Positions 33,026-41,816 of a DNA stretch of 64,000 nucleotides are shown here, piece by piece (position 1 is the first letter of the stretch; each line of letters starts with the position of its first letter). A program made the position numbers and the translations under genes. The notes beneath the pieces are model-generated. The model was given only the letters and a program-made list of their open reading frames with translations, was not told the DNA's origin and did not search any database. The DNA is from CBDATA01 sp965215615 (lineage in GTDB: Bacteria; Acidobacteriota; Vicinamibacteria; Marinacidobacterales; Marinacidobacteraceae), in the NCBI GenBank assembly GCA_965215615.1, contig OZ244068.1, positions 1,550,001 to 1,614,000 of the forward strand, written 5' to 3'.

Positions 33026-34516
33026 TCATCCCATGGCGAGAATGTTCCGGGAGTACTCGGTGATCCCGTCCAGAGACCCCCACAGCACAAGTCCTACGAT
33101 GTTAGGAACTACCAGAAGGAAAAGCAAGGCGGCATCCAGCCCGCTCAGGCCGAAAGCCGGGGCCGGAGCCTCGGGTTCGTCCACCACCATCACCCGCAGG
33201 ACCCGGATGTAGTAGAAGGCCGCCACCGCGCTGTTGAGCACGCCCACGACCGCGACCCAGACGAGGCCGGCATCGATCACTGCGGCGAACACGTAGTACT
33301 TGGCGAGGAATCCGGCGAACGGGGGAATCCCCATCAGCGAGAACATCAGGACCCCCATCGCGACGGTGAGCAGCGGCGAACGCCTCCAGAAGCCGCGGTA
33401 GGCATCGAGTTCGAAGCTCCCGGTGACCCGGTGGACCAGGATGACCACGAGAAACGCCCCGAGGTTCATGAACAGGTAGATCACCAGATACATGACGATG
33501 GCCTGGATGCCCTCGCGTGAGAACACCGCCGCCGCCATCAGGATCGTTCCGGCGTGGGCGATCGAGGAATAGGCCAGCAGTCGCTTCAGGTTCGTCTGGC
33601 GGAGCGCCGCCACGTTCCCGAGGGTCATGGTGATGACCGACAGGCCGATGAGCAGCCCCTCGGCGTTCACCCCGCCCACCACCGCGAACATCCCGTCTCC
33701 CTCCGGAGCAGCCATCGCCGTGTGGAAGATGCGGATCAGGACCGCGAAACCGGCCGCTTTCGGCCCCACCGAGAGGAACGCGGTCACCGGAGTCGGCGCC
33801 CCGGTATAGACATCCGGGCACCAGAAATGGAAGGGCGCGGCGGCGATCTTGAAGCCGACGCCGGCGGTGATGAGCAGGAGGACCAGGGAGACGGCACCGC
33901 TGTTCGTACCCTGGGCGAGCGCCTGCTGGACACCGTAGATGTCGAGGGTTCCGGTGAGTCCGAAGAGGAGCGAAAGCCCGAAGAGCATCACCCCGGTCGA
34001 AACCGCGCCGAAGAGGATGTACTTCAGCGAAGCCTCGTTGGAAAGCCGGTCGTGGCTCAGGTAGCCGACCATGATGTAGGAGGTGATCGAAACCGTCTCG
34101 AGAGACAGGTAGATCATCACGAGGTTCACCGCCCCCGCCATCCACATGAGCGCCACCGTGAGGGTCACGAGCAGCGCGACCATCTCCCCCATCCGAACGC
34201 CTTCGAGCTCCCGGTTCCGGAGCGAGAAGAGCAGCACGAAGATCGCGGTGAGCACGAAGAGAGGCCGCAGCACCCCGAGCAGGCCGTCGTCCGCCACCAT
34301 CGAGGCGAAAAGCGCGTTCCCGCTCCCTTCCATCCCGCCGAGCGAAGCGACGAGCGAAGCGAGAAGACCTGCCAGGGTGATCCCGACCAGCAGGTTCCGG
34401 CTCTGCCGGACGCTCCGGCGCTGGGTCATCAGGTCGGCCACGATCACGACCGCGAGCGTCCCCACCAGGATCAGCTCCGGGAGGAAATGGCGAAGGCTTT
34501 CGAGGGCGTTCGACAT
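33026..34516 (-). CDS. nuoN: NADH-quinone oxidoreductase subunit N
   Basis: 496 residues, antiporter-like proton-pumping subunit of complex I with about 14 membrane segments. FLPELILVGTLAVVIVADLM, ETVSITSYIMVGY, KAAGFAVLIRIFHTA, RLLAYSSIAHAGTILM and SLMGIPPFAGFLAKYYVF are family blocks; the Lys in PKAAGF and the Glu in SLETVSI are the usual proton-path residues. It starts 2 bases after nuoK. In normal clusters nuoL and nuoM stand between K and N; here they are absent. Confidence 0.95.
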   Translation of the reverse strand: MSNALESLRHFLPELILVGTLAVVIVADLMTQRRSVRQSRNLLVGITLAGLLASLVASLGGMEGSGNALFASMVADDGLLGVLRPLFVLTAIFVLLFSLRNRELEGVRMGEMVALLVTLTVALMWMAGAVNLVMIYLSLETVSITSYIMVGYLSHDRLSNEASLKYILFGAVSTGVMLFGLSLLFGLTGTLDIYGVQQALAQGTNSGAVSLVLLLITAGVGFKIAAAPFHFWCPDVYTGAPTPVTAFLSVGPKAAGFAVLIRIFHTAMAAPEGDGMFAVVGGVNAEGLLIGLSVITMTLGNVAALRQTNLKRLLAYSSIAHAGTILMAAAVFSREGIQAIVMYLVIYLFMNLGAFLVVILVHRVTGSFELDAYRGFWRRSPLLTVAMGVLMFSLMGIPPFAGFLAKYYVFAAVIDAGLVWVAVVGVLNSAVAAFYYIRVLRVMVVDEPEAPAPAFGLSGLDAALLFLLVVPNIVGLVLWGSLDGITEYSRNILAMG

Positions 34517-34518
34517 GG

Positions 34519-34824
34519 CTACCCTCTCAGATCCGAGGCTTCGTCCAGGTTCACGTTCTTGCGGACCCGGTAGAGCGACATCACGATCGCGAGGGCGACC
34601 GCCGCCTCGCAGGCCGCGATCACGATCACCAGCAGGGCGAAGACCTGTCCGCCGAGCGCCCCTTCGACGAACCGGGAGAAGGCCACCAGGTTCAGGTTCG
34701 CCGCGTTGAAGATCAACTCGATGGACATCAGGACGTTGACCGCGTTCCGACGGGTCAGAACCCCGAACACCCCGATCGCGAAGAGCGCCGAGCTGATGTA
34801 GAGGTAGTGCTCCAGCGGAATCAT
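34519..34824 (-). CDS. nuoK: NADH-quinone oxidoreductase subunit K
   Basis: 101 residues, three membrane helices: HYLYISSALFAIGVFGVLTR, NVLMSIELIFNAANLNLVAF and VFALLVIVIAACEAAVALAI. The two conserved membrane Glu residues (in SIELIFNA and ACEAAVAL), part of the E-channel for protons, are present. ATG at 34824 overlaps the nuoJ stop. Confidence 0.96.
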   Translation of the reverse strand: MIPLEHYLYISSALFAIGVFGVLTRRNAVNVLMSIELIFNAANLNLVAFSRFVEGALGGQVFALLVIVIAACEAAVALAIVMSLYRVRKNVNLDEASDLRG

Positions 34825-35330
34825 CGGTCGGATCTCCGCCGCCGTACCAGCATCGCCGCGCCCATCAGCGCCACCAGCAGCAGCACCGAGGCGACCTCGA
34901 AAGCCAGCAGGTAGTCGCCCATCAGCAGGTTGCCGATGCCGCTGCTCGTCGGGCCGGGCATCCCGACATCCATGGCGTTCCAGTCCACCGAACGGATGAT
35001 GCCGACGAGGAGCGCGAACACGAGCCCGGCGGCGAGCGCTCCGGGAACCACCTGAACCGTTCCGGTCCGGAGATTCATGTCGTAAATCCGGTTGGTGAGC
35101 ATCACTCCGAACAGGAGCAGGGTCAGGATGCCGCCGACATAGACGAGGATCTGTGCGCCGGCGAGAAAGTCGGCTCCGAGGAAGACATAGAAAACGGCCA
35201 CTCCGCTGAGGGAGCCGACGAGCGCGAAGGCCGCATGCACGAGGTTCGTTCCGAGCACGACGTAGAGCGATGCCCCGAGCACCAGAAGCGCGACCCCGTA
35301 GAAGATCGCCTGGGCCGCCATGCTTTCCAT
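34821..35330 (-). CDS. nuoJ: NADH-quinone oxidoreductase subunit J
   Basis: 169 residues with five membrane helices. The conserved third helix with ADFLAGAQILVYVGGILTLL and the preceding NLVHAAFALVGSLSGVAVFY match NuoJ, including the pi-bulge region AQILVYVGGI that takes part in coupling. The C-terminal helix (LAFEVASVLLLVALMGAAML) ends in an Arg-rich tail. It starts 19 bases after nuoI and overlaps nuoK. Confidence 0.95.
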   Translation of the reverse strand: MESMAAQAIFYGVALLVLGASLYVVLGTNLVHAAFALVGSLSGVAVFYVFLGADFLAGAQILVYVGGILTLLLFGVMLTNRIYDMNLRTGTVQVVPGALAAGLVFALLVGIIRSVDWNAMDVGMPGPTSSGIGNLLMGDYLLAFEVASVLLLVALMGAAMLVRRRRSDR

Positions 35331-35349
35331 CGGAGCGTTCTCTGGCGGG

Positions 35350-35871
35350 TCAGGCGGTCGTTTCCGCTTCCGGCTTCGAGGCGACGCGCGGCTCTTTTGC
35401 GAACCGGTAGAGCAGGTCTCCCTTGGCCTGGCCTCCGAACTCGTATTGGGGAGTCATCACGATGCACTCGGTGGGGCACGGGAAGACGCAGAGCTGGCAA
35501 TAACAGCAAAGCGACATGTCGATGTCGAACTGCACCACCGTCTGCTTGATGGCCATACCGTCCGCCGCGAAAATCGGCGGAGCGTCGCGCTCGCGCTTTT
35601 CGTTTTCGATGTGGATGCAGTCCACCGGGCAAGCCCGCTCGCACTGCTTGCAGCCGATGCAGTCCTCGATCTTGACGTGGAGCCGCATCCGCGACCGGTC
35701 CATCAGATCCTGCTTCGGCAGGTTCATGGGGGTACGCCAGCGTTCTTCGGGAAGCTCGTCGCCGGTGTACTGCTGGGTCACCGACCGGGTGAACACATGG
35801 CGGGCGGTCACCCCCATGCCGACGACGACCGTACTGACCGTCTCCCAGATGTCCTGGAAATAACGCTGCAC
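35350..35871 (-). CDS. nuoI: NADH-quinone oxidoreductase subunit I, 2x[4Fe-4S]
   Basis: 173 residues. Two ferredoxin motifs, CIGCKQCERACPVDCIHIE and CCYCQLCVFPCPTECIVM, bind clusters N6a and N6b that pass electrons to N2 in NuoB. The N-terminal segment TVVVGMGVTARHVFTRSVT is the amphipathic membrane-contact helix. In the spacer, MNLPKQDLMDRSRMRLHVKI is longer than in E. coli but usual in other lineages. It begins 15 bases after nuoH. Confidence 0.95.
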   Translation of the reverse strand: MQRYFQDIWETVSTVVVGMGVTARHVFTRSVTQQYTGDELPEERWRTPMNLPKQDLMDRSRMRLHVKIEDCIGCKQCERACPVDCIHIENEKRERDAPPIFAADGMAIKQTVVQFDIDMSLCCYCQLCVFPCPTECIVMTPQYEFGGQAKGDLLYRFAKEPRVASKPEAETTA

Positions 35872-35886
35872 CAGACGAAGCCTCTC

Positions 35887-37038
35887 TCAGGAAAGTCCCC
35901 TGATCAGCGTGACCGCGATCAGCAGGAAGAAGGAAATGGGGATGATGTACTTCCAGCAGACTCCCATGAGCTGGTCCACCCGAAGACGCGGCAACGTCCA
36001 GCGGAGCCACATCTGGACGACGACCAGCGAAAAGGCTTTCAGGAAGAACAGCAGCGGGTTCGCTCCGAACGGCCCCACCCAGCCGCCGAGGAACAGGAGC
36101 GCGGCCACCATCGAGACCAGCAGCATGTTCCCGTATTCGGCCAGGAAGAAGAACGCGAACCGCATCCCGGTGTACTCGGTGTGGAAACCGGCGACCAGCT
36201 CGGATTCCGCTTCCGGAATGTCGAACGGGGTGCGGTTCGTCTCGGCGAGGCCGCAGATGAAGAACAGCACGAACGCGATCAGGTTCAGCGGGAAGAGCTG
36301 GAAGATCAGCCAGTTGCCGACCCCGAGGAACCCGCCCGACTGGAAGGCGACGAAGTCCGGCAGGCTCAGGCTGCCCACCTGCGCGACCGCTACCAGCGCG
36401 AGGATCGCGGTCGGGATTTCGTAGCTGACCATCTGGGCGGCGGCCCGCATCCCGCCGTAGAGCGCGTACTTGTTGTTCGATCCCCAGCCGGCCATCAGCA
36501 CCGAAAGGGCACCGAGCGACGTGATGGCGATGAAGTAGAGGACGCCGATGTTCAGGTTCGAGACCGCGAGGGTCGCGCCGTCCGCCGAAACACCCCAGGG
36601 GATGACCACGAAGGCGGCGAAGGCGCTCGCTACCGCCACCATCGGCGCCGCCCGGAAGAGCACCGCGTCGGCATCGCGGGGGACGATGTCCTCCTTGAAG
36701 AGGAGCTTCACACCGTCGGCGAAACTCTGGAGAAGTCCGTGCCAGCCCACCCGCATCGGCCCGAGACGATCCTGGATGTGGGCCGCCACCTTGCGCTCCA
36801 GCCAGATGGAGTAGATCGGGTTCAGCGCGATGATCGCGATGACTCCGGTGACCCCGAGCAGCACCACCGTCAGTTGCTGCAAGCCGACCGGCACGAAGTC
36901 GGCGATCAGCTCGGAGAGCACCGGCGCGATCACCGGAAGCGAAGCGATGGTCCCGAGCACCGCAAGGGCCATCACGATGGGGAGCGCGGTCAGCGGCCCC
37001 ATGAGCCGCATCTCGACCTGACGGAACCGGGTGATCAC
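35887..37038 (-). CDS. nuoH: NADH-quinone oxidoreductase subunit H
   Basis: 383 residues from GTG 37038, which overlaps the nuoD stop as GTGA; a longer frame upstream merely shadows nuoD. Eight membrane helices. Quinone-chamber blocks are present: IWLERKVAAHIQDRLGPMRV, GLLQSFADGVKLLFKEDIVP, GGMRAAAQMVSYEIPTAI, CGLAETNRTPFDIPEAESEL, VAGFHTEYTGMRFAFFFLAEY and LRWTLPRLRVDQLMGVCWK. In a full 14-gene cluster nuoE, F and G would lie before it; here nuoD is joined to it directly. Confidence 0.96.
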   Translation of the reverse strand: MITRFRQVEMRLMGPLTALPIVMALAVLGTIASLPVIAPVLSELIADFVPVGLQQLTVVLLGVTGVIAIIALNPIYSIWLERKVAAHIQDRLGPMRVGWHGLLQSFADGVKLLFKEDIVPRDADAVLFRAAPMVAVASAFAAFVVIPWGVSADGATLAVSNLNIGVLYFIAITSLGALSVLMAGWGSNNKYALYGGMRAAAQMVSYEIPTAILALVAVAQVGSLSLPDFVAFQSGGFLGVGNWLIFQLFPLNLIAFVLFFICGLAETNRTPFDIPEAESELVAGFHTEYTGMRFAFFFLAEYGNMLLVSMVAALLFLGGWVGPFGANPLLFFLKAFSLVVVQMWLRWTLPRLRVDQLMGVCWKYIIPISFFLLIAVTLIRGLS

Positions 37039-38252
37039 CGGTCGATCTCCCCGAGCACGATGTCGAGACTGCCGATGACCGCGATGATGTCGGCGATCAT
37101 CTCGCCCCGGGTGATCTCGTGGAAGAGCCCCATGGCGACGAAGCAGGGAGAGCGGCCCTTGACCCGGTACGGAATCGGCTTCTTGTTGTCGGCGATCACG
37201 TAGAACGCGAGCTCGCCGCGCGGGGCCTCGGTCCGCAGGTACGCCTCGCCGGCGGGCGGCCGGATCGTCCGGGGCACCGCCTCGTGGACATCGCCCTCGG
37301 CGGGCAACCGCTCGAGCGCCTGGCGGGCGATCTTCACGCTCTCGTACATTTCCCGGACCCGCACCCAGTACCGGTCCCAGCAGGAGCCGATCGGCCCGTG
37401 CTCGCCTTTCGCCACGATCACGTTGAAGTCGTAGTTCTCGTACCCGAGATAGGGGTCGTCGCGCCGCAGATCCCAGGAGATCCCGGAACCGCGCAGGTTC
37501 GGGCCGGAGAGCGCGTAGTCGCGGGCCATCTCCGGGGTGATGACCCCCACGTCGGCGGTGCGGCGGATGAAGATCTTGTTGCCGGTGAGCAGCCGGTCGA
37601 TCTCGTCGAGAACCGGGACGAACTCGTCGAGGAACTGACCCGCCTTGGCGACCCACCCCTCGGGCAGATCGTGCGAAACCCCGCCCACCCAGTTGAAGTT
37701 GTAGAGAAGCCGCGCCCCGCAAAGCCACTCGAACAGATCGAGGACCCGCTCGCGCTGCTGGAACGCCAGCAGAAACGGCGTGAACGCCCCGATATCCATC
37801 CCGTAGGTGCCCATCGCCAGCAGGTGACTCGCGATCCGCTGGAGTTCCGAGGTGATGACCCGGATTCCGGCCACCCGTTCCGAAACCTCGATCTCGAGCA
37901 GCTTCTCCACCGTCATGGCGTAGGTGAGGCTGTTCGCCATCGAACCCACGTAGTCCATCCGGTCGGTGAACGGAATGACCCCCTGGTAGTCGATGTTCTC
38001 GGCGTGCTTCTCGAAGTTCCGGTGGAGGTAGCCGATGTGGGGGCGGGCATCCTTGACGATTTCGCCGTCGGTCTTGAGTTCCACCCGGAGCACCCCGTGG
38101 GTCGAGGGGTGCTGCGGCCCCATGTTGAGGATCATCTCGTCCTCTTCGAGATCTTCGGGCGAGAAGGCGTAGGAGTTGTCCGGTGGCAGATCCTCGTCGT
38201 AGAGAGTGACGAGCGGCCCGCCATCGAGCCCACGCACCGGCAGTCCGCCCAT
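37035..38252 (-). CDS. nuoD: NADH-quinone oxidoreductase subunit D (49-kDa type)
   Basis: 405 residues. It lines the quinone site together with NuoB. Conserved: NMGPQHPSTHGVLRVELKTD (His-Pro-Ser-Thr-His loop), IGYLHRNFEKHAENIDYQ, SELQRIASHLLAMGTYGMDI, SGPNLRGSGISWDLRRDDPY, PRGELAFYVI and the Tyr/His quinone ligands. C-terminal SLDIVLGEIDR is the standard ending (DxVLGExDR). NuoC is a separate gene, so there is no CD fusion. The ATG follows the nuoC stop by one base. Confidence 0.97.
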   Translation of the reverse strand: MGGLPVRGLDGGPLVTLYDEDLPPDNSYAFSPEDLEEDEMILNMGPQHPSTHGVLRVELKTDGEIVKDARPHIGYLHRNFEKHAENIDYQGVIPFTDRMDYVGSMANSLTYAMTVEKLLEIEVSERVAGIRVITSELQRIASHLLAMGTYGMDIGAFTPFLLAFQQRERVLDLFEWLCGARLLYNFNWVGGVSHDLPEGWVAKAGQFLDEFVPVLDEIDRLLTGNKIFIRRTADVGVITPEMARDYALSGPNLRGSGISWDLRRDDPYLGYENYDFNVIVAKGEHGPIGSCWDRYWVRVREMYESVKIARQALERLPAEGDVHEAVPRTIRPPAGEAYLRTEAPRGELAFYVIADNKKPIPYRVKGRSPCFVAMGLFHEITRGEMIADIIAVIGSLDIVLGEIDR

Positions 38253-38253
38253 G

Positions 38254-38805
38254 TCAGTCGAACGGCCCCACTCCGGTCATGTCGCCGCCCTCGGCGCGAT
38301 CGGTCATCTGCCGGCCGGGCTTCACCGGAATCTTGTGCCAGGTCTCCGGCCACTCCCAGTCGCGGAGCAGCGGATGGCCCTCCCAGTCGGCGGGGAGGAG
38401 GATGCGACGGTGGTCGCTGTGGCCCCGGAAGCGCACGCCGAAAAGATCCCAGGTCTCCCGTTCGTGCCAGTTGGCGGTCTTCCAGAGGTTCTCGAGGGTG
38501 GGGAGCTCGCCGCCTTCGCGCGGAACCCGGACCTTCAGCACGATCCAGTGCTTCTTCGGGAGCGAGAACAGGTGATAGACCACCTCGATCGCCGGCGGGT
38601 CGTCCCCGTCGTAATCCACCCCCGAAACGCAGTGGAGGGTGTCGAAGTCGAGCTCGGGGTCCGACTTGAGGAACCCGGCCACCGATTCGAGGCTCTCCGG
38701 AGCGATCCGGATCCAGGGATCCTTCGCCTCGCCGTCCGCGACGGTCTCTTCCTCGCCCACCCCGAGATGGTCCCGGATGCGGGCGAGGATTTCGGCTCCG
38801 GTCAC
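38254..38805 (-). CDS. nuoC: NADH-quinone oxidoreductase subunit C (30-kDa type)
   Basis: 183 residues from GTG 38805, overlapping the nuoB stop (GTGA). The peripheral-arm signature is ANWHERETWDLFGVRFRGHS followed by RRILLPADWEGHPLLRDW. Before it, FDTLHCVSGVDYDG and VEVVYHLFSLPKKHWIVLKV-like strands fit the fold. No cofactor. Length is as expected for an unfused NuoC. Confidence 0.95.
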   Translation of the reverse strand: MTGAEILARIRDHLGVGEEETVADGEAKDPWIRIAPESLESVAGFLKSDPELDFDTLHCVSGVDYDGDDPPAIEVVYHLFSLPKKHWIVLKVRVPREGGELPTLENLWKTANWHERETWDLFGVRFRGHSDHRRILLPADWEGHPLLRDWEWPETWHKIPVKPGRQMTDRAEGGDMTGVGPFD

Positions 38806-39329
38806 GCGGTCGCTTCCTCCCGCACGGGTGCGGCGCGGCCTTCGCGCGGATCCTCGAGCAGCGATCGCTCCCGGATCACGTCCTGGAGCGCCATGATCCC
38901 GTAGAGCAGCGCCTCCGGACGGGGCGGGCAGCCGGGCACGTAGATATCCACCGGGATGATCTGGTCCACGCCCTTCACCACGTGGTAGCCGTGCTGCCAG
39001 TACGGGCCGCCGTTGTTGGCGCAACTGCCCATCGAGATCACGTACTTCGGCTCCGGCATCTGGTCGTAGAGCCGCTTGATCCGGATGGCCATCTTGTGGG
39101 TCACCGTCCCGGCGACGATCATCACGTCCGACTGGCGCGGGGTGGCGCGGGGAATCATCCCGAGCCGGTCCCAGTCGAACCGGCTGGCTCCGGTGGCCAT
39201 CATCTCGATGGCGCAGCAGGCGAGCCCGAAGGTCATCGGCCAGAGCGCCGAAAGACGCGCCCAGTTCACGATCGCGCCCACGGTGGTCAGCGCGAGCTGG
39301 TTCTTTCCGAGAACGTTGATGAGATCCAC
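38802..39329 (-). CDS. nuoB: NADH-quinone oxidoreductase subunit B
   Basis: 175 residues from GTG 39329, chosen because a GGAG lies 11 bases upstream and the frame then starts VDLINVLGKNQLAL; longer frames to 39452 overlap nuoA. It carries cluster N2: FGLACCAIEMMATG, SMGSCANNGGPYW and VPGCPPRPEALLYG supply the four Cys, including the adjacent pair. The stretch ASRFDWDRLGMIPRATPRQS is a family hallmark. N2 donates to quinone. Confidence 0.95.
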   Translation of the reverse strand: MDLINVLGKNQLALTTVGAIVNWARLSALWPMTFGLACCAIEMMATGASRFDWDRLGMIPRATPRQSDVMIVAGTVTHKMAIRIKRLYDQMPEPKYVISMGSCANNGGPYWQHGYHVVKGVDQIIPVDIYVPGCPPRPEALLYGIMALQDVIRERSLLEDPREGRAAPVREEATA

Positions 39330-39357
39330 TAGAGCTCCGCTTGGCTTCTCAAGACGG

Positions 39358-39774
39358 TCAGGCGGCCATGCGCTCGCGGGGTGCCGGACGCTCCTTGAGA
39401 GCCCGCCGATCCTCTTCGCGCACCCATTCGAGATCGCCCTTGACCCAGACATCCGCGAGCCCGAGCACCAGCATGGCGATGAAGATCAGCCCGGCGATCA
39501 GCGCTCCGGCCCCCGCTTCGAGGTAGGTCAGAGCCCACGGAAGAAGCAGCACCGCTTCCACGTCGAAGATCAGGAAAACGAGCGCGAAGACGTAGAACCG
39601 GATATTGAACTGGACTCCCCAGGGTGTCCCGACCGGGTTCTCCCCACACTCGTAGGGTTCGGACTTGCTCGCGAGCGGCTTCGACGGCCGCACCATCGAG
39701 GCGACCAGCATGGTCACCGCAACGAAGAGGATTCCGGCGAGAACGGCGACCAGCGGCCCGAGAAAATCACCCAT
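39358..39774 (-). CDS. nuoA: NADH-quinone oxidoreductase subunit A
   Basis: 138 residues, three membrane helices. The loop ASKSEPYECGENPVGTPWGV with the conserved cysteine near the quinone site, followed by FNIRFYVFALVFLIFDVEAV, is diagnostic. The C-terminus (ERPAPRERMAA) is hydrophilic and extended. It is the first gene of the nuo cluster; about 100 bases without a gene separate it from the upstream ATPase remnant, and the cluster's promoter should lie there. Confidence 0.95.
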   Translation of the reverse strand: MGDFLGPLVAVLAGILFVAVTMLVASMVRPSKPLASKSEPYECGENPVGTPWGVQFNIRFYVFALVFLIFDVEAVLLLPWALTYLEAGAGALIAGLIFIAMLVLGLADVWVKGDLEWVREEDRRALKERPAPRERMAA

Positions 39775-39871
39775 GAAGAAAAACGACGAGGAAGCCCCGC
39801 CGACGGCGGAATCCTATCGGTCCGGAAGCGTCAGGTAAAGGCTCGAAGAAATCGGATGCATGGCAGGCCAC

Positions 39872-41794
39872 TCAGAAATCTCCCCGTGGGTTCGCCTCAC
39901 CCGCCACTCTCGCCACCACATCCAGCTTCTCCCGAACCTCGGGATCGATTTCATCCTCCGGCACATGCGTCACCAACTCGTGGTAATCGGTCTTCGCAAA
40001 GATGTCGGGCAAGCCGAGTTCGCCGAAGTACATCGGGAACAGGCGGTCCAGAAATGCGTCACTCGCCTTCAGGCCCCTGCCCCACGGTGAGCCGTGGCCA
40101 AGCGTCTCGAGGGCGGCACCGATTCGCTCGATGCATGCTCGCATGGTGCTGACCCGCTTCGCGGCTTCCGCTTCCCGGAACAGCGGCCCCGGAGCGACCT
40201 GCCGCCCGGACTGCGCCGCATAGCTTTCGAGAGTGGCGCTTGAACAGACGTAGTTCTCGACTTCGCGACGCCGCCACATGAGCCATTCCACGCCCTCCGT
40301 GTCGGGCAGGCCCTTTTCCAGGCGATCGAAGAGCGCAATTCCCCGAAGCTCGGGGTGCGCTTCCCGGAGACCGTGAAAGTGTTCCGAGACGGCATTCGGC
40401 TGGTTGCCGACGTAGTGGACGAACGGGCGTTCGAGGGCGGCGAGCGCTCCCCGATGGTCCAGCCGCCTGGCGAAGGCACGCAGCATGGCCAGATCGGTGG
40501 AGCCTTCCAGGTACAGCACCCAGCCAGCCCGTTCCGCCTGGTAGTAGTGCTCGAATCCGATCCTGCCCAGCGCCTTTCGGAGCTGGCTCCCTCGCCCCCC
40601 GATCCGGTGCGGAGAACCCACGAACGCGATGACCAGGTCGCGCCCCGCCGCCTCGTTCAGGAGGATTTCCGAATGGCTCGCGGCGATGATCTGGCTTCCA
40701 CTGGCGCGCGCCTCTTCCGTCAGGACCTGATAGATCTCCCGCTGGCGCAGGATTTCGAGATGCGCGTCCGGTTCGTCGAGCAACAGCACCGAGCCCGGGT
40801 TCGCGTACATGTACGCGAGCAGGAGCAGGGTTTGCTGGAGGCCGCGCCCACTCGACGAGAGATCGAGCCGCACTCCCCGTTCGACATACGTCATCTCGAT
40901 CTCACCCCGACGCGAGACGTAGTCGGGAGGATCGAGCTCCGAATCAAAGAGGGAACGAATCCGGGCCGTGAGCACCATCCATCCGTCCTGGTGTTCCCGG
41001 TGGACCCGGTAGCAAAGGTTCCTGAGAACCTCCGCTGTGCGCCCTTCCCCGATTCGGACATCGATCGCCCCGGAGTCGAGACGCGTCTCGTTGGCAGCCA
41101 GGCCGGACATCGGTGGGAGAAATGCGGTCCGAACGGAACACGCCTCGTCCGGGAATGGCATGCGATCCGGGTTCTTTGACTCCGAGAGCCGCAGTGGACG
41201 GCAGTAAAACGACTCCTGGTTCGCGTAGTCGAACTCCAGCCCCGAGGCCCAGGCGCGGCCCTCGGTCACTCCTTCCACGATGATGTCTATCCGGACATTG
41301 CTCGTCTTCAACAGGCTGTGGAGAAACTGGCGTGAGCACCGAGACGGGTGAAGCGCCCGTCTGACAAGGCGCGTGAGGGAGCCATAGCAGCGCTATTTCG
41401 ACCGAAACGCAACGAAGAGCGAGCCTCCAGGCGAGCGTTCAGACGGGATGCATCGCTCGTCGAATGCCGCGTTAGTTTTTCCACAGCCTGTTAAGCCGCC
41501 ATCGGCGCGGCTGACCTCGCGTACGTGAAGATCACGCCAAAGCAGGTTGGCGTGCGGTACCGCAAGGGAAACGAGGTCGCGCCGGTTCACGGTCACCCCC
41601 AGGCGGCTCCTGGGTGTCCTGCGGCCGGAACGGCGTTCCTCCCACCGCTTCACCCCCACGTCCCAGAGTGCGAGAGCCTGGAGTGCCGTCGTCTTGCCCG
41701 AGTTGTTCGGTCCGATGAATACGACCGGATTCCCGAGTTCGATCTCCGCCGATCCAAAACGCTTGAAGTTCCGGACGGTGATCTTCGTGAGCAT
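39872..41794 (-). pseudogene. OLD-like AAA ATPase gene interrupted by a 179-bp mobile element
   Basis: The N-terminal part starts at ATG 41794 (MLTKITVRNFKRFGSAEIEL) with Walker A GPNNSGKTT and runs to about codon 101; the C-terminal part continues from 41311 with the signature SSSGRGLQQTLLLL, Walker B VLLLDEPDAHLE, a switch His in IIAASHSEILL and a Toprim-like LYLEGSTDLAMLRAF. Between them lies the element at 41312-41490. Taking out the element and one 4-base target copy joins DGG to LKTSN in frame and gives 579 residues. Element plus duplication is 183 bases, so the frame is unchanged, but a TAG at 41393-41395 stops translation. OLD-type ATPase-nucleases are often phage-defence genes. The split product is probably inactive. 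Confidence 0.85.
41312..41490. mobile_element. 179-bp MITE-like element, copy 1
   Basis: Ends are CAGGCTGTGGAGAAACT on the left and, in reverse complement, CAGGCTGTGGAAAAACT on the right: imperfect terminal inverted repeats of about 17 bases. Flanks read TCAA (41308-41311) and TTAA (41491-41494), a 4-base target duplication with one mismatch. There is no transposase gene inside, so a related insertion sequence elsewhere must move it. It differs from copy 2 by 7 substitutions and no indels. Confidence 0.88.
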
Positions 41795-41816
41795 GCTCTT
41801 CTCGAAACTGCCCGAA

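Noticed and set aside
41393..41395. The TAG inside the interrupted ATPase as a recoded (readthrough) codon
   Set aside because: It lies within the inserted element, which also occurs elsewhere without coding role; insertional inactivation is the simpler account.
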